Below, piece after piece: positions 55,231 through 63,578 of a stretch of 64,000 nucleotides of DNA. Source of the DNA: Acidimicrobiia bacterium (GTDB taxonomy: Bacteria > Acidobacteriota > Vicinamibacteria > Vicinamibacterales > CAVVIG01); contig VFZL01000006.1 in NCBI GenBank assembly GCA_016871175.1, positions 62,001-126,000 on the forward strand, written 5' to 3'. Position 1 is the first letter of the stretch; the number at the start of each line of letters is the position of its first letter. The translations under genes and the position numbers were made by a program. A model generated the notes under the pieces. That model ran no database searches. It was given only the letters and a program-made list of their open reading frames with translations, and was not told where the DNA came from.

Positions 55231-56898
55231 GTGCGGTCCAACTCAAGCGAAGCAACCGCAGTGTCGGGCGTCGCGCCGACTCGCGTGGCAGTCGATGTCC
55301 GCCGGTTCCCGTGGGTTCGCCGGTTTGCGACCGACTATACCTACGACTTTCGCGCTGTGGCGCCGTTCTTCGCCGGCGACCCGGCCGAGTTCCGCGCCTG
55401 GTCCGAGGCCATCGGGCGGACGCAAGCCCATCCACGCCGTCCCGCTGACATCGCCGCCATCATCGCCGCGCAGCAAGCGCGACGCGGCGCTCCCGACGCC
55501 GCCAGAGCGGCGGCCCGGTTGTTGAGCAACCCACAAACCGTGGCCATTCTCACCGGCCAGCAAGCGGGTCTCTTCGGCGGACCACTCTTCACCCTTCTGA
55601 AGGCGCTGACGGCGCTGAAGCTCGCCGCGCACGTGACGCGAGAGCATCACGTGCCCGCTGTGGCCGTGTTCTGGATCGACGCCGAGGACCACGACTGGAA
55701 CGAGGTCCGGAGTTGTACTGTTCTCGATGAGGCGCTCGAGGCCAAGACCCTCTCGCTGCCGTCCCGCGCCGGTGACGATCCGACGCCGGTGGCTGCGATC
55801 GAGCTCGACACCGCCGTAGTGACTGCCCTTGACGAGCTCGAACGGACGTTGGGCGCCACCGAGTTCCGTTCCGAGATCCTCGCCGGTCTGCGCCGCGCCT
55901 ATGCGCCAGGCGTCAGCATGACGGACGCATTTGGCACGTGGCTCGAGCACGTCCTCGGACCGCGCGGGCTGATCGTCTACGACTCGTCGGATCGCAACGC
56001 CAAGCCGCTCGCCAGCCGGATCTTCGCGCGCGAGCTGGCTGCCCCGGGCGAAACCGCCCGCCGCGCGGCCCAAGCTGGAACGGACCTCGTGGCCCGTGGC
56101 TACCATTCCCAGGTCCAGTCGCAGGCCGACACACTCGCCCTCTTCCATCTTGGCCGCGGGCGGCGCCCGATTCGCGCGCAGGGCCCGGACCTGCTCATCG
56201 GCGACGAGCGCGTGACCAAGGCGCAGCTCGAACGAGAAGCCCGTGAGCGGCCTGACGGCCTCAGCCCCAACGTCCTCTTGCGCCCCGTCGTTCAGGACAC
56301 GGTCTTCCCGACTGCCTGCTACGTGGCCGGTCCGAACGAGCTGGCATACCTCGGTCAGTTGCGCGGGGTGTACCAGCACTTTGGGGTGCCCATGCCGCTC
56401 GTGTATCCGCGCGCGAGCGCGACGCTGCTCGATTCAGGCGCGATGCGCTTTCTTGCGAGGTACGGGGTCCCGCTCGAAGGACTTCAGCCGCAGGACGACT
56501 CGGCACTGAACGCGCTCTTGGCGGCGCAGATTCCGGCCACCGTGGAGGCGGCGTTCAGCGCCGCCTCCCGCACGGTCGACGCGCAGATGGGGCATGTGAT
56601 CGACGCGATCCCGGTCATCGATCCCACGCTGGAGCAAACCGCCCGCACGACGCTCGGCAGAATGCAGAACGATCTGCACACGCTCCACAACAAGATGATC
56701 AACGCCGCCAAACGGCGCGATGAGACGCTCCGACGGCAGTTTGCCAGCACACGCGCGCGCGCCTTTCCTGGTGGTGACGCCCAGGAGCGCGCGATCGGGT
56801 TCGTATCGTTCCTCAACCAGTACGGTCCGTCGCTTCTCGAGCGCCTGGACGCTGAGCTGCCCCTCGATCTCGGTCGCCACTGGGTCATCTCAATCTGA
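55231..56898 (+). CDS. bshC: Putative cysteine ligase BshC (bacillithiol synthesis)
   Basis: BshC adds cysteine to glucosaminyl-malate in the last step of bacillithiol synthesis, with some doubt about the mechanism. The 555-residue protein is collinear with the family: VAILTGQQAGLFGGPLFTLL, VAVFWIDAEDHDWNEV, then FPTACYVAGPNELAYLGQL and YGVPMPLVYPRASATLL. A long coiled segment follows, and then the end with SFLNQYGPSLLERL. The GTG at 55231 is used as start, and a CATAAT at 55202 may be its -10. It is divergent from the kinase gene and three bases upstream of the penicillin-binding protein gene. BshA and BshB are not in the window. Confidence 0.88.
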   Translation: MRSNSSEATAVSGVAPTRVAVDVRRFPWVRRFATDYTYDFRAVAPFFAGDPAEFRAWSEAIGRTQAHPRRPADIAAIIAAQQARRGAPDAARAAARLLSNPQTVAILTGQQAGLFGGPLFTLLKALTALKLAAHVTREHHVPAVAVFWIDAEDHDWNEVRSCTVLDEALEAKTLSLPSRAGDDPTPVAAIELDTAVVTALDELERTLGATEFRSEILAGLRRAYAPGVSMTDAFGTWLEHVLGPRGLIVYDSSDRNAKPLASRIFARELAAPGETARRAAQAGTDLVARGYHSQVQSQADTLALFHLGRGRRPIRAQGPDLLIGDERVTKAQLEREARERPDGLSPNVLLRPVVQDTVFPTACYVAGPNELAYLGQLRGVYQHFGVPMPLVYPRASATLLDSGAMRFLARYGVPLEGLQPQDDSALNALLAAQIPATVEAAFSAASRTVDAQMGHVIDAIPVIDPTLEQTARTTLGRMQNDLHTLHNKMINAAKRRDETLRRQFASTRARAFPGGDAQERAIGFVSFLNQYGPSLLERLDAELPLDLGRHWVISI

Positions 56899-56901
56899 GC
56901 C

Positions 56902-59307
56902 ATGGCACGAAGGCCGGCCGGTTCGCGGAAATGGGGCCTACGGGTCCGGATCGCGGCCGTCTGGAAGCGCCGATGGGTGCGCGTCGCCGCCGTGCTGCTG
57001 ACGATTCCGCTCGTGATCCTCGGAGCTGCGCTGACCTACTCCTACATCACGATCGCACGCGTGATCGACGCGCGCCTGCATGGTGAGCGTGAGCGTGTGC
57101 TGCCCCGGGTCTTCGCGCGCCCACTGGAGCTGCGTGTCGGCCAGTCCCTTAGCGGCGACCAGCTCGTCGATCGACTCAACGAGCTCGGGTACGCGGAGCG
57201 GGAGATGCCGGCGAAGCCTGGCGAGTTCGCGGTCACGCGGGAAGCCATCACGATTGTGGGGCGAGCCGAGGCGCTGCAAGGCAAAACCATTACGGTCTCC
57301 TTCGTGCGACCCACGCCGGCGTCCCGCCAGCGCCCTGGGCGCAAGCCTCCCCCTCCACCCAAGCCCACCGATCGCGTGGAGTTCCTTCAGCTCGGTGGGG
57401 GCCGGCAGGAACGGATCGTGCTGGATGCGCCCATCCTGACTGCGCTCATCAGCGGCGAACGCGAGAAGCGGCGACCGGTCGCGCTCTCGGCCATTCCCGA
57501 CCGCGTCACGCAGGCCGTTCTCGCCATCGAGGATCGCCGGTTCTACGATCACCCCGGTGTGGACATCATCCGCAGTGTGGGCGCGATCGTCACCAACCTC
57601 CGCGGCGACACGCCGTATCTGGTCGGCGGCAGCACGATCACGCAGCAGTTGGTCAAGAACTTCTTCTTGACCTCCGAGAAGTCCTACAAACGCAAGCTGA
57701 TGGAACAGTTCATGGCGCTCGCCCTCGAGCGCCGGGCGTCGAAGGACGAGATTCTCGAGCTGTACCTGAACGACATTCCTCTCGGCCAGCGCGGCTCGTT
57801 CTCCATCCGCGGCGTTGCCGAAGCGTCGCGCCTCTTCTTCGGCAAAGACGTCAGCAACGTCTCGCTCGCAGAGGCCGCCACGATCGCCGGTGTCATCCAG
57901 CGACCGTCGGCCCTCAACCCGTTCAACAACCCGGACGAGTGCCGCGAGCGGCGGAACGTCGTGCTGCAAGCCATGGCCACCGCCGAATACATCTCTCAGG
58001 AAAGCGCGGATCAGGCGATCAAGGAGCCGCTGGTCATCGTGCAGCGGGCTCTGGAATCCGAAGCGCCCTACTTCGTCGATTACGTCGGGCAGCAGCTCGC
58101 CGAGCGGTATCCAGGCTTGACGACGACGACCGACGAGGCCGTCGATGTCTACACGACGCTGGATCTCCACTATCAGCGCCTCGCGCTCGACGCCGTCCGC
58201 GATGGTCTGGCGAACGTCGACAAGCTGCTCGCGCGCCGCAAGCTGAAGGAGCGCGCCGAAGCCGCGCTCGTCGCCGTCGATCCACGGACGGGCGACATCC
58301 TGGCGATGGTCGGCGGCCGCTTCTACAACCGCTCGCAGTTCAACCGTGCCGTCACCTCGCGCCGGCAACCCGGATCGGTCTTCAAGCCCTTCGTGTTCCT
58401 CGCGGCATTCGAGCGTGCCCAGGAGACGGAAACGACCGACATGTCACCGGCCTCCATCGTGGACGACAGCCCCTCCATCTGGGAGACCAACGAAGGGCCG
58501 TGGGAGCCGGCAAACTACGAGGACGAGTACGACGGTCCGATCACATGGCGCCGCGCACTCGCCCGCTCACGTAATCTGGCGACGATCAAGGTTGCCGAGC
58601 AAGTGGGGTTCGATCACGTCTCCGCCTTGTGGCGGCGCATGGGACTGGGCACACCCCCTCGCACGTATCCGTCGATTGCGCTCGGCGTCTTCGAGGCGAC
58701 GCCGCTGGAAATTGCCACCGCGTACACCGTGTTCCCCAACCAGGGCACGCTCAGGCCCCTGCGGTCACTCTGGCAAATCACCCGCGCCGGAAAGGCGCTC
58801 GGGCTGAAGCCACCTGCGCCGAGGCCCGTCGTCCGACCCACGAGCGCGTACCTCGTCACGAGCATGATGCGCAGCGTACTGAACGAGGGCACCGGCGCCG
58901 GCGCACGCGGCCTGGGTTTCACGCTCGACGCGGCCGGCAAAACCGGAACGACCAACGATCTCCGCGATGCGTGGTTCGTCGGGTTCACGCCGGAGCTGCT
59001 CACGGCCGTCTGGGTCGGGTTCGACGACAATCAACCGCTCGGCTTGTCGGGCGCGAGAGCCGCCCTTCCGATCTGGGCCCAGTTCATGCGTCGAGCGCTC
59101 GCCGGGCACACGAGTCAGGGGTTCCACGTACCCGACGGCATCGCCTTTGTTGACATCGACCCCGAGACCGGCAAGCTCGCCAGCACCGATTGCCCGAGGG
59201 TAATCGCGGAAGCCTTCCTCGAGGGCACCGAGCCCACGGAAACGTGTGATCTGCATCGCCGGTCAGCCACGTCACCGGCTTGGCTCACCGACGGGCTTGG
59301 GCGATAA
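56902..59307 (+). CDS. Bifunctional class A penicillin-binding protein (PBP1B-like)
   Basis: Polymerises and cross-links peptidoglycan. The 801-residue protein has a short cytoplasmic basic tail and one anchor helix (about residues 33-55). A UB2H-like domain follows (RVFARPLELRVGQSLSGDQL), then a glycosyltransferase 51 domain with catalytic Glu in AIEDRRFYDHPGVD (about residue 207) and GGSTITQQLVKNFF. The transpeptidase domain has the serine motif GSVFKPF (near 491), RSRN (near 554) and KTGTT (near 679). The UB2H-like segment suggests PBP1B type with an outer-membrane activator. It follows bshC by three bases. Confidence 0.95.
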   Translation: MARRPAGSRKWGLRVRIAAVWKRRWVRVAAVLLTIPLVILGAALTYSYITIARVIDARLHGERERVLPRVFARPLELRVGQSLSGDQLVDRLNELGYAEREMPAKPGEFAVTREAITIVGRAEALQGKTITVSFVRPTPASRQRPGRKPPPPPKPTDRVEFLQLGGGRQERIVLDAPILTALISGEREKRRPVALSAIPDRVTQAVLAIEDRRFYDHPGVDIIRSVGAIVTNLRGDTPYLVGGSTITQQLVKNFFLTSEKSYKRKLMEQFMALALERRASKDEILELYLNDIPLGQRGSFSIRGVAEASRLFFGKDVSNVSLAEAATIAGVIQRPSALNPFNNPDECRERRNVVLQAMATAEYISQESADQAIKEPLVIVQRALESEAPYFVDYVGQQLAERYPGLTTTTDEAVDVYTTLDLHYQRLALDAVRDGLANVDKLLARRKLKERAEAALVAVDPRTGDILAMVGGRFYNRSQFNRAVTSRRQPGSVFKPFVFLAAFERAQETETTDMSPASIVDDSPSIWETNEGPWEPANYEDEYDGPITWRRALARSRNLATIKVAEQVGFDHVSALWRRMGLGTPPRTYPSIALGVFEATPLEIATAYTVFPNQGTLRPLRSLWQITRAGKALGLKPPAPRPVVRPTSAYLVTSMMRSVLNEGTGAGARGLGFTLDAAGKTGTTNDLRDAWFVGFTPELLTAVWVGFDDNQPLGLSGARAALPIWAQFMRRALAGHTSQGFHVPDGIAFVDIDPETGKLASTDCPRVIAEAFLEGTEPTETCDLHRRSATSPAWLTDGLGR

Positions 59308-59308
59308 T
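59303..59308 (+). promoter_or_regulatory. -10-like box of xdhC, leaderless spacing
   Basis: GATAAT overlaps the stop codon of the penicillin-binding protein gene and lies seven bases before the xdhC ATG. It would permit separate, leaderless transcription of xdhC. Confidence 0.4.
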
Positions 59309-59315
59309 TCCTGAT

Positions 59316-60155
59316 ATGAATCAGGAAGTGTTCGCGGCGGTGGCGGAGGCGCTCGAACGCGGCGAACCCGCGGCGCTGGTGACCATCGTGTCCACGGTGG
59401 GATCGACACCTCAGCGGATCGGCGCGAAGATGTTGGTGTTCGGCGACGGACGGACGGTCGGAACGATTGGCGGCGGCTGCTACGAGAACGACGCCTTCTG
59501 GAAGGCACGAGAAGCCATCGGTCACCGCCAACCCCAGATGGTCCGCTACGAGCTGTCGGATGACTTCGCGCAGGAGACCGGGCTGATCTGCGGAGGCCAG
59601 ATGGAGGTCTACATCGAACCGATCGAGCCCTCGCCGGCGCTGTACGTGATCGGGGCCGGCCACGTCGGCTATCAGCTCGCCCACATGGCGCAAACCGTCG
59701 GGTTCAAGGTGCACGTGATCGACGACCGGGAGAAGTTTGCGAGCCGGGAGCGCTTCCCGGACGCTGAAGAGGTCGTGGCTCAAGACATTCCGACCTGGCT
59801 CGGACAGGCTTCGATTCCCGCTCACGCCTACGTCGTCGTCGTCACGCGGGGGCACACCAACGACCTCGACGCGCTGCGCGCGCTCGCCCCGCGCGACTTC
59901 CGCTACCTGGGCCTCATCGGCAGCCGAGCCAAAGTGGCTCGAATCTATGACGCCTTGCGGGACGAGGGCATGCCCGCCGATCGACTCACTCGCGTCCATG
60001 CCCCCATCGGGCTGGACATCGGTGCGGTGACGCCTCAGGAGATCGCCGTCAGCATCCTCGCGGAGCTCATCGCGGTGAAACACGGCAAGATTACGAGCCG
60101 CGACGCGACCGACCTGTCGATGCAGTGGAACAATCTGAAGGTGAAGGCCGGCTGA
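59316..60155 (+). CDS. XdhC/CoxI family protein
   Basis: XdhC binds molybdenum cofactor, helps add its terminal sulfur and inserts it into xanthine-dehydrogenase-type enzymes. The 279-residue protein has the N-terminal XdhC-CoxI domain (EPAALVTIVSTVGSTPQRIG, GTIGGGCYENDAF, LICGGQMEVYIEP). A Rossmann-fold C-terminal domain follows (LYVIGAGHVGYQLAHMAQ, VIDDREKFASRERFPDAEEV, YLGLIGSRAKVARI). No molybdenum hydroxylase genes are in the window, so the partner enzyme is unknown. The ATG lies seven bases after a GATAAT box. Confidence 0.88.
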   Translation: MNQEVFAAVAEALERGEPAALVTIVSTVGSTPQRIGAKMLVFGDGRTVGTIGGGCYENDAFWKAREAIGHRQPQMVRYELSDDFAQETGLICGGQMEVYIEPIEPSPALYVIGAGHVGYQLAHMAQTVGFKVHVIDDREKFASRERFPDAEEVVAQDIPTWLGQASIPAHAYVVVVTRGHTNDLDALRALAPRDFRYLGLIGSRAKVARIYDALRDEGMPADRLTRVHAPIGLDIGAVTPQEIAVSILAELIAVKHGKITSRDATDLSMQWNNLKVKAG

Positions 60156-60167
60156 GCCTAGTCGCGG

Positions 60168-60173
60168 TATAAT
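60168..60173 (+). promoter_or_regulatory. Consensus -10 box of the hrcA-grpE-dnaJ operon
   Basis: A perfect TATAAT three bases ahead of the CIRCE-like operator. The predicted start lies inside the operator, so the repressor would block initiation directly. No good -35 hexamer is visible at 16-18 bases upstream. Confidence 0.65.
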
Positions 60174-60175
60174 GC

Positions 60176-60202
60176 CTAGCAGTCGTCGTCGCGGACTGCT
60201 AG
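60176..60202 (+). promoter_or_regulatory. CIRCE-like heat-shock operator
   Basis: CTAGCAGTC, nine spacer bases, GACTGCTAG: a perfect inverted repeat with the exact CIRCE geometry. Each nine-base arm matches the consensus arm TTAGCACTC/GAGTGCTAA at seven positions, and the changes are symmetrical. It is located between the -10 box and hrcA, so HrcA autoregulation of the operon is expected. It also lies in the 5' leader of the mRNA, as elsewhere. Confidence 0.82.
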
Positions 60203-60241
60203 CGCGGCCGCACGTAGACGGAAGGTGTTGACGACCTCAGG

Positions 60242-61279
60242 ATGATGGACAACGACCGCGCCAGCCGCATTCTGGCCGCCCTCGTTCGGGAGTACATCGC
60301 CTCTGGCGAGCCGGTTCCCTCATCGCTGCTCGCGAGCCTGGCCGGCGTCGGCGTCTCTTCGGCGACCGTTCGAAACATCCTGGCACGTTTGGAGGACGAA
60401 GGCTTCGTCCAGCAACCGCACACGTCGGCCGGCCGCATTCCGACCGACCGCGGCTATCGGTTCTATGTCGACCTGCTGCTCGAGACCCGTCGGTCGGCGC
60501 GTACGAGGCAGGCGGTCGAGGCACAACTGCGGCGTGATGCCGCTAATGGCGTGCTCGTGGACGACATCCTCACGCACGCGTCCCACGTCGTGTCGCAGGC
60601 CTCTCGCCACGTCGGGTTCGCCGTGCGGCCCGCCCACGTGACGGCCGTGTTCGATCGGGTGGAGTTCGTGCCGCTCTCCTCGACGCGCGTGCTCGTCGTG
60701 CTCATCGCGCGTGGCGGGCACATCGTCCAGAAGGTCATCGACATCCACAAGCCTCTCGGAGCGGTCGAGCTCCACCAGGCGGCCAATTATCTCAACGACG
60801 AGTTCCGCGGGTTGCCTCTCTATCGGGCGCGTGAAGCGGTGCTCGCACGAATGACGGAAGAGCGGCTCCTCTACGACGAGCTCCTCGAGCGTGCGCTGCG
60901 CCTGGCCACCTCGACGTTCTCCGATCTTCCCGCCGAGTCGGGTTTCTACGTGGACGGTGCGGCCTCGCTGCTCGAGCAGCACCACGGGCTCACGCTCGAA
61001 ACCTTGCATACGCTGTTACAGATGATTGAAGAGAAGCAGCGCCTGATCCGGTTGCTCAACGAATACATCGACGGCCAGGGTCTGACGGTGGTGATCGGCG
61101 CCGAGCATCTCGAGCCGAGCCTGCGACCGTTCAGCCTCGTGGCGTCGACCTTCGAGGCCGCCGCCGGCACCGGAACGGTCGGCGTGATCGGACCGACGCG
61201 CATGCGCTACTCTCGCGCGATTACTGTCGTCGATGCCGCAGCGCAGGCAGTCACCCGCGTGCTGCGCGCGCAGAACTAG
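60242..61279 (+). CDS. hrcA: Heat-inducible transcription repressor HrcA
   Basis: Represses class I heat-shock genes by binding CIRCE, and is itself kept active by GroEL. The 345-residue protein begins with the winged-helix region (RASRILAALVREYIASGEPV, then VSSATVRNILARLEDEGFV and HTSAGRIPTDRGYRFYVD, the family hallmark). The central inserted dimerisation domain contains VLIARGGHIVQKVIDI. The C-terminal GAF-like part ends VGVIGPTRMRYSRAI, the conserved HrcA tail. The start is the first of two ATG codons. Operon with grpE and dnaJ; dnaK is absent from the window. Confidence 0.96.
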   Translation: MMDNDRASRILAALVREYIASGEPVPSSLLASLAGVGVSSATVRNILARLEDEGFVQQPHTSAGRIPTDRGYRFYVDLLLETRRSARTRQAVEAQLRRDAANGVLVDDILTHASHVVSQASRHVGFAVRPAHVTAVFDRVEFVPLSSTRVLVVLIARGGHIVQKVIDIHKPLGAVELHQAANYLNDEFRGLPLYRAREAVLARMTEERLLYDELLERALRLATSTFSDLPAESGFYVDGAASLLEQHHGLTLETLHTLLQMIEEKQRLIRLLNEYIDGQGLTVVIGAEHLEPSLRPFSLVASTFEAAAGTGTVGVIGPTRMRYSRAITVVDAAAQAVTRVLRAQN

Positions 61280-61290
61280 ACACGCACACC

Positions 61291-61812
61291 ATGGCTCAAG
61301 AACCCAATGAAGCCCCCGCGGGTACGCCCGCGGCCGACGATGCGTCGCTCGCTCGGGATCCGGTAGATGCCGCGGCTCACGTCGCGCTGAAGGCCGAGCG
61401 GGACGATCTCTACGATAGGCTGCTCCGGAAGACCGCGGAATTCGACAACTACAGAAAGCGTGTCGAGCGCGAACGGCGCGACCACGCCGACCAGTCGGTC
61501 ACCGATCTGCTGCTCGAGCTCCTGCTCGTCGTGGACGATTTCGACCTGGCGGTCGGTGTCGAGACGGCGGACTCGTCGTACAAGAAGGGCGTCGAGCTCA
61601 TTTATGCCAAGCTCGGCGATCTGTTGCGTCGCCAGGGCGTCACCCCGATTGAAGCCGTCGGTACGGACTTCGATCCGAACATGCACCAGGCCGTCGCCCA
61701 CGACGGGAGTCCCGAACACCGAGATGGCGAGGTCATCGCCGAGCTTCGCCGCGGCTACCGGCGAAACGCTCGGCTCCTGCGTCCGTCGATGGTAAAGGTG
61801 GCCAAGGCGTGA
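61291..61812 (+). CDS. grpE: Nucleotide exchange factor GrpE
   Basis: Releases ADP from DnaK. The 173-residue protein has an acidic, alanine-rich disordered start, the long coiled-coil helix (KAERDDLYDRLLRKTAEFDN then YRKRVERERRDHADQSVTDL), and the beta-wing domain with GVTPIEAVGTDFDPNMHQAV and GYRRNARLLRPSMVKVAKA, the usual conserved end. It starts 11 bases after hrcA and overlaps dnaJ by four bases (GTGA). Confidence 0.96.
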   Translation: MAQEPNEAPAGTPAADDASLARDPVDAAAHVALKAERDDLYDRLLRKTAEFDNYRKRVERERRDHADQSVTDLLLELLLVVDDFDLAVGVETADSSYKKGVELIYAKLGDLLRRQGVTPIEAVGTDFDPNMHQAVAHDGSPEHRDGEVIAELRRGYRRNARLLRPSMVKVAKA

Positions 61813-62954
61813 GCAAGCGCGATTACTACGAGGTCCTCGGGGTCCCTCGCAACGCGAGCGATGCGGACTTGAAGAGCGCGTATCGCAAGCTGGCGCTGAA
61901 GCACCACCCGGACCGGAACCCCGGCGACAAGAAGGCCGAGGAAGCGTTCAAGGAGGCCGCCGAGGCGTACGGCGTCCTCGCGGACGCCGACAAGCGTGTT
62001 GCGTACGATCGGTTCGGACACGCGGGGGTGCGGGCGAATGCCGGCGGCGGTCCCGGGTTCGACCCGTCCGTGTTCAGTGAGTTCGGGGACTTCGCCGACA
62101 TCCTCGGCAGCATGTTCGGATTCGGCGATGCGTTCGGCGGTCGCCGTCGTGGTGGACCACAGCGCGGCGCCGACTTGCGCTACGACCTCGAGATTTCCTT
62201 CGAGGAGGCCGCCACCGGCACCGAAACGGCCATCCAGATCCCACGGCAGGAAACCTGCGACACATGCGCGGGTTCAGGCGCCGCGCCGGGCAGCGCGCCG
62301 TCCACCTGCGGGCAGTGCCGAGGCCAGGGCCAAGTGCGCTTCCAACAAGGGTTCTTCACCGTGGCTCGGACGTGTCCCGCGTGCCGCGGCACGGGAACGA
62401 CAATCTCGAAGCCTTGCCTGTCGTGCCACGGGGCAGGCCGTGTCACGAAGGAGCGCAAAATCACCGTCAAGATCCCTGCGGGAATCGGGACGGGACAGCA
62501 GCTTCGACTCCAGGGCGAGGGCGAAGCCGGCAGCGCTGGCGGGCCCTCAGGGCATCTCTACGTCGTCGTCCACGTGCAAGAGCACGAGTTCTTTCGACGA
62601 GATGGCATCAACCTCTACTGTGAGATTCCTGTCAACTTCACCACGCTCGCGCTCGGCGGTGAGATCCTCGTTCCCACGCTCGACGGCCAGGAGGTCGTGA
62701 AGGTGCCGGAAGGGACCCAAACCGGCACGACGTTGCGCATCAAGGGGAAGGGGCTCCCCGAGATCGGCGCGCGGCAACGAGGCGATCTTTACGCAACCGT
62801 GCAGGTCCAAACGCCCAAGAAGCTCAACAAGGAACAGCGGCATCTACTGGAGCAGCTTTCCAAGCTTCTGCCGAAAGAGCGATTCGAGCCCCGCGCGCAG
62901 GACAGCGAGGACGAGCGCAACCTCTTCGACCGCGTCAAGGACATGTTCGGATAG
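61809..62954 (+). CDS. dnaJ: Chaperone DnaJ (type I J-domain protein)
   Basis: Delivers substrates to DnaK and triggers ATP hydrolysis. The 381-residue protein has the J-domain with HPD in LKHHPDRNPGD, and a Gly/Phe-rich linker. Four zinc-binding CxxCxGxG repeats follow (CDTCAGSG, CGQCRGQG, CPACRGTG, CLSCHGAG), then the two C-terminal substrate domains. The GTG start overlaps the grpE stop as GTGA. Length is normal. Confidence 0.97.
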   Translation: MSKRDYYEVLGVPRNASDADLKSAYRKLALKHHPDRNPGDKKAEEAFKEAAEAYGVLADADKRVAYDRFGHAGVRANAGGGPGFDPSVFSEFGDFADILGSMFGFGDAFGGRRRGGPQRGADLRYDLEISFEEAATGTETAIQIPRQETCDTCAGSGAAPGSAPSTCGQCRGQGQVRFQQGFFTVARTCPACRGTGTTISKPCLSCHGAGRVTKERKITVKIPAGIGTGQQLRLQGEGEAGSAGGPSGHLYVVVHVQEHEFFRRDGINLYCEIPVNFTTLALGGEILVPTLDGQEVVKVPEGTQTGTTLRIKGKGLPEIGARQRGDLYATVQVQTPKKLNKEQRHLLEQLSKLLPKERFEPRAQDSEDERNLFDRVKDMFG

Positions 62955-62963
62955 CGCGGCCTG

Positions 62964-63575
62964 ATGGCGCTCCCGAGGCTCTCACCTGACACCAGCCTGG
63001 GCTTGACCATTGTTGGTCTGTGGCTCGTCATCGCGCTCGTTGTCGGCGCGTCAGGGGTGCTGCCACCCATGCATCCACCCGTTGCCGTCATCATCATCTG
63101 TCTCACGGTATTCGCATTGGTGCTGGCGCTTCGCGTGTCGCCCGTGCGCGAGTGGGTCGCGGCCCTCGATCCGCGATGGCTCGTGTCCTTTCATCTGACG
63201 CGCTTCGTTGGTTTCTACTTTCTCGTGTTGTACGACCGCGGCGAGCTGCCGCGAGGCTTCGCCCTCTACGGCGGCTGGGGCGACATCATCGTCGCGACGC
63301 TGGCTGCGCTGCTGTTGCTCTTCGTGCCGGGCCTCGCCACCGCGCGCGATCGCGGTGTGGTCGGTGTGTGGAACGCGCTCGGCCTGATCGACATCCTGGC
63401 CGTGGTCGCGACCGCCGTGCGGTCGGGAATCGCTGATCCGACGTCCATGGCGGCGCTGCTGCGCTTGCCGCTCAGCCTTCTCCCGACCTTCGTCGTGCCG
63501 ATCGTGATCACCACGCACGCGCTGCTCTTCTTGAGGCTGCGCTCTGCGCGTCCGGTCCGCTGGCGCGCGGCGTGA
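62964..63575 (+). CDS. Integral membrane protein of unknown function
   Basis: A 203-residue protein with about five to six hydrophobic segments (LTIVGLWLVIALVVGASG, VAVIIICLTVFALVLALRV, FVGFYFLVLY, IIVATLAALLLLFVP, WNALGLIDILAVVATAV, LPTFVVPIVITTHALLFL). No motif identifies a family I can name. It starts nine bases after dnaJ and is followed by prmA, so it may be co-transcribed with either. The reading frame and codon use look genuine. Confidence 0.68.
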   Translation: MALPRLSPDTSLGLTIVGLWLVIALVVGASGVLPPMHPPVAVIIICLTVFALVLALRVSPVREWVAALDPRWLVSFHLTRFVGFYFLVLYDRGELPRGFALYGGWGDIIVATLAALLLLFVPGLATARDRGVVGVWNALGLIDILAVVATAVRSGIADPTSMAALLRLPLSLLPTFVVPIVITTHALLFLRLRSARPVRWRAA

Positions 63576-63578
63576 ACC

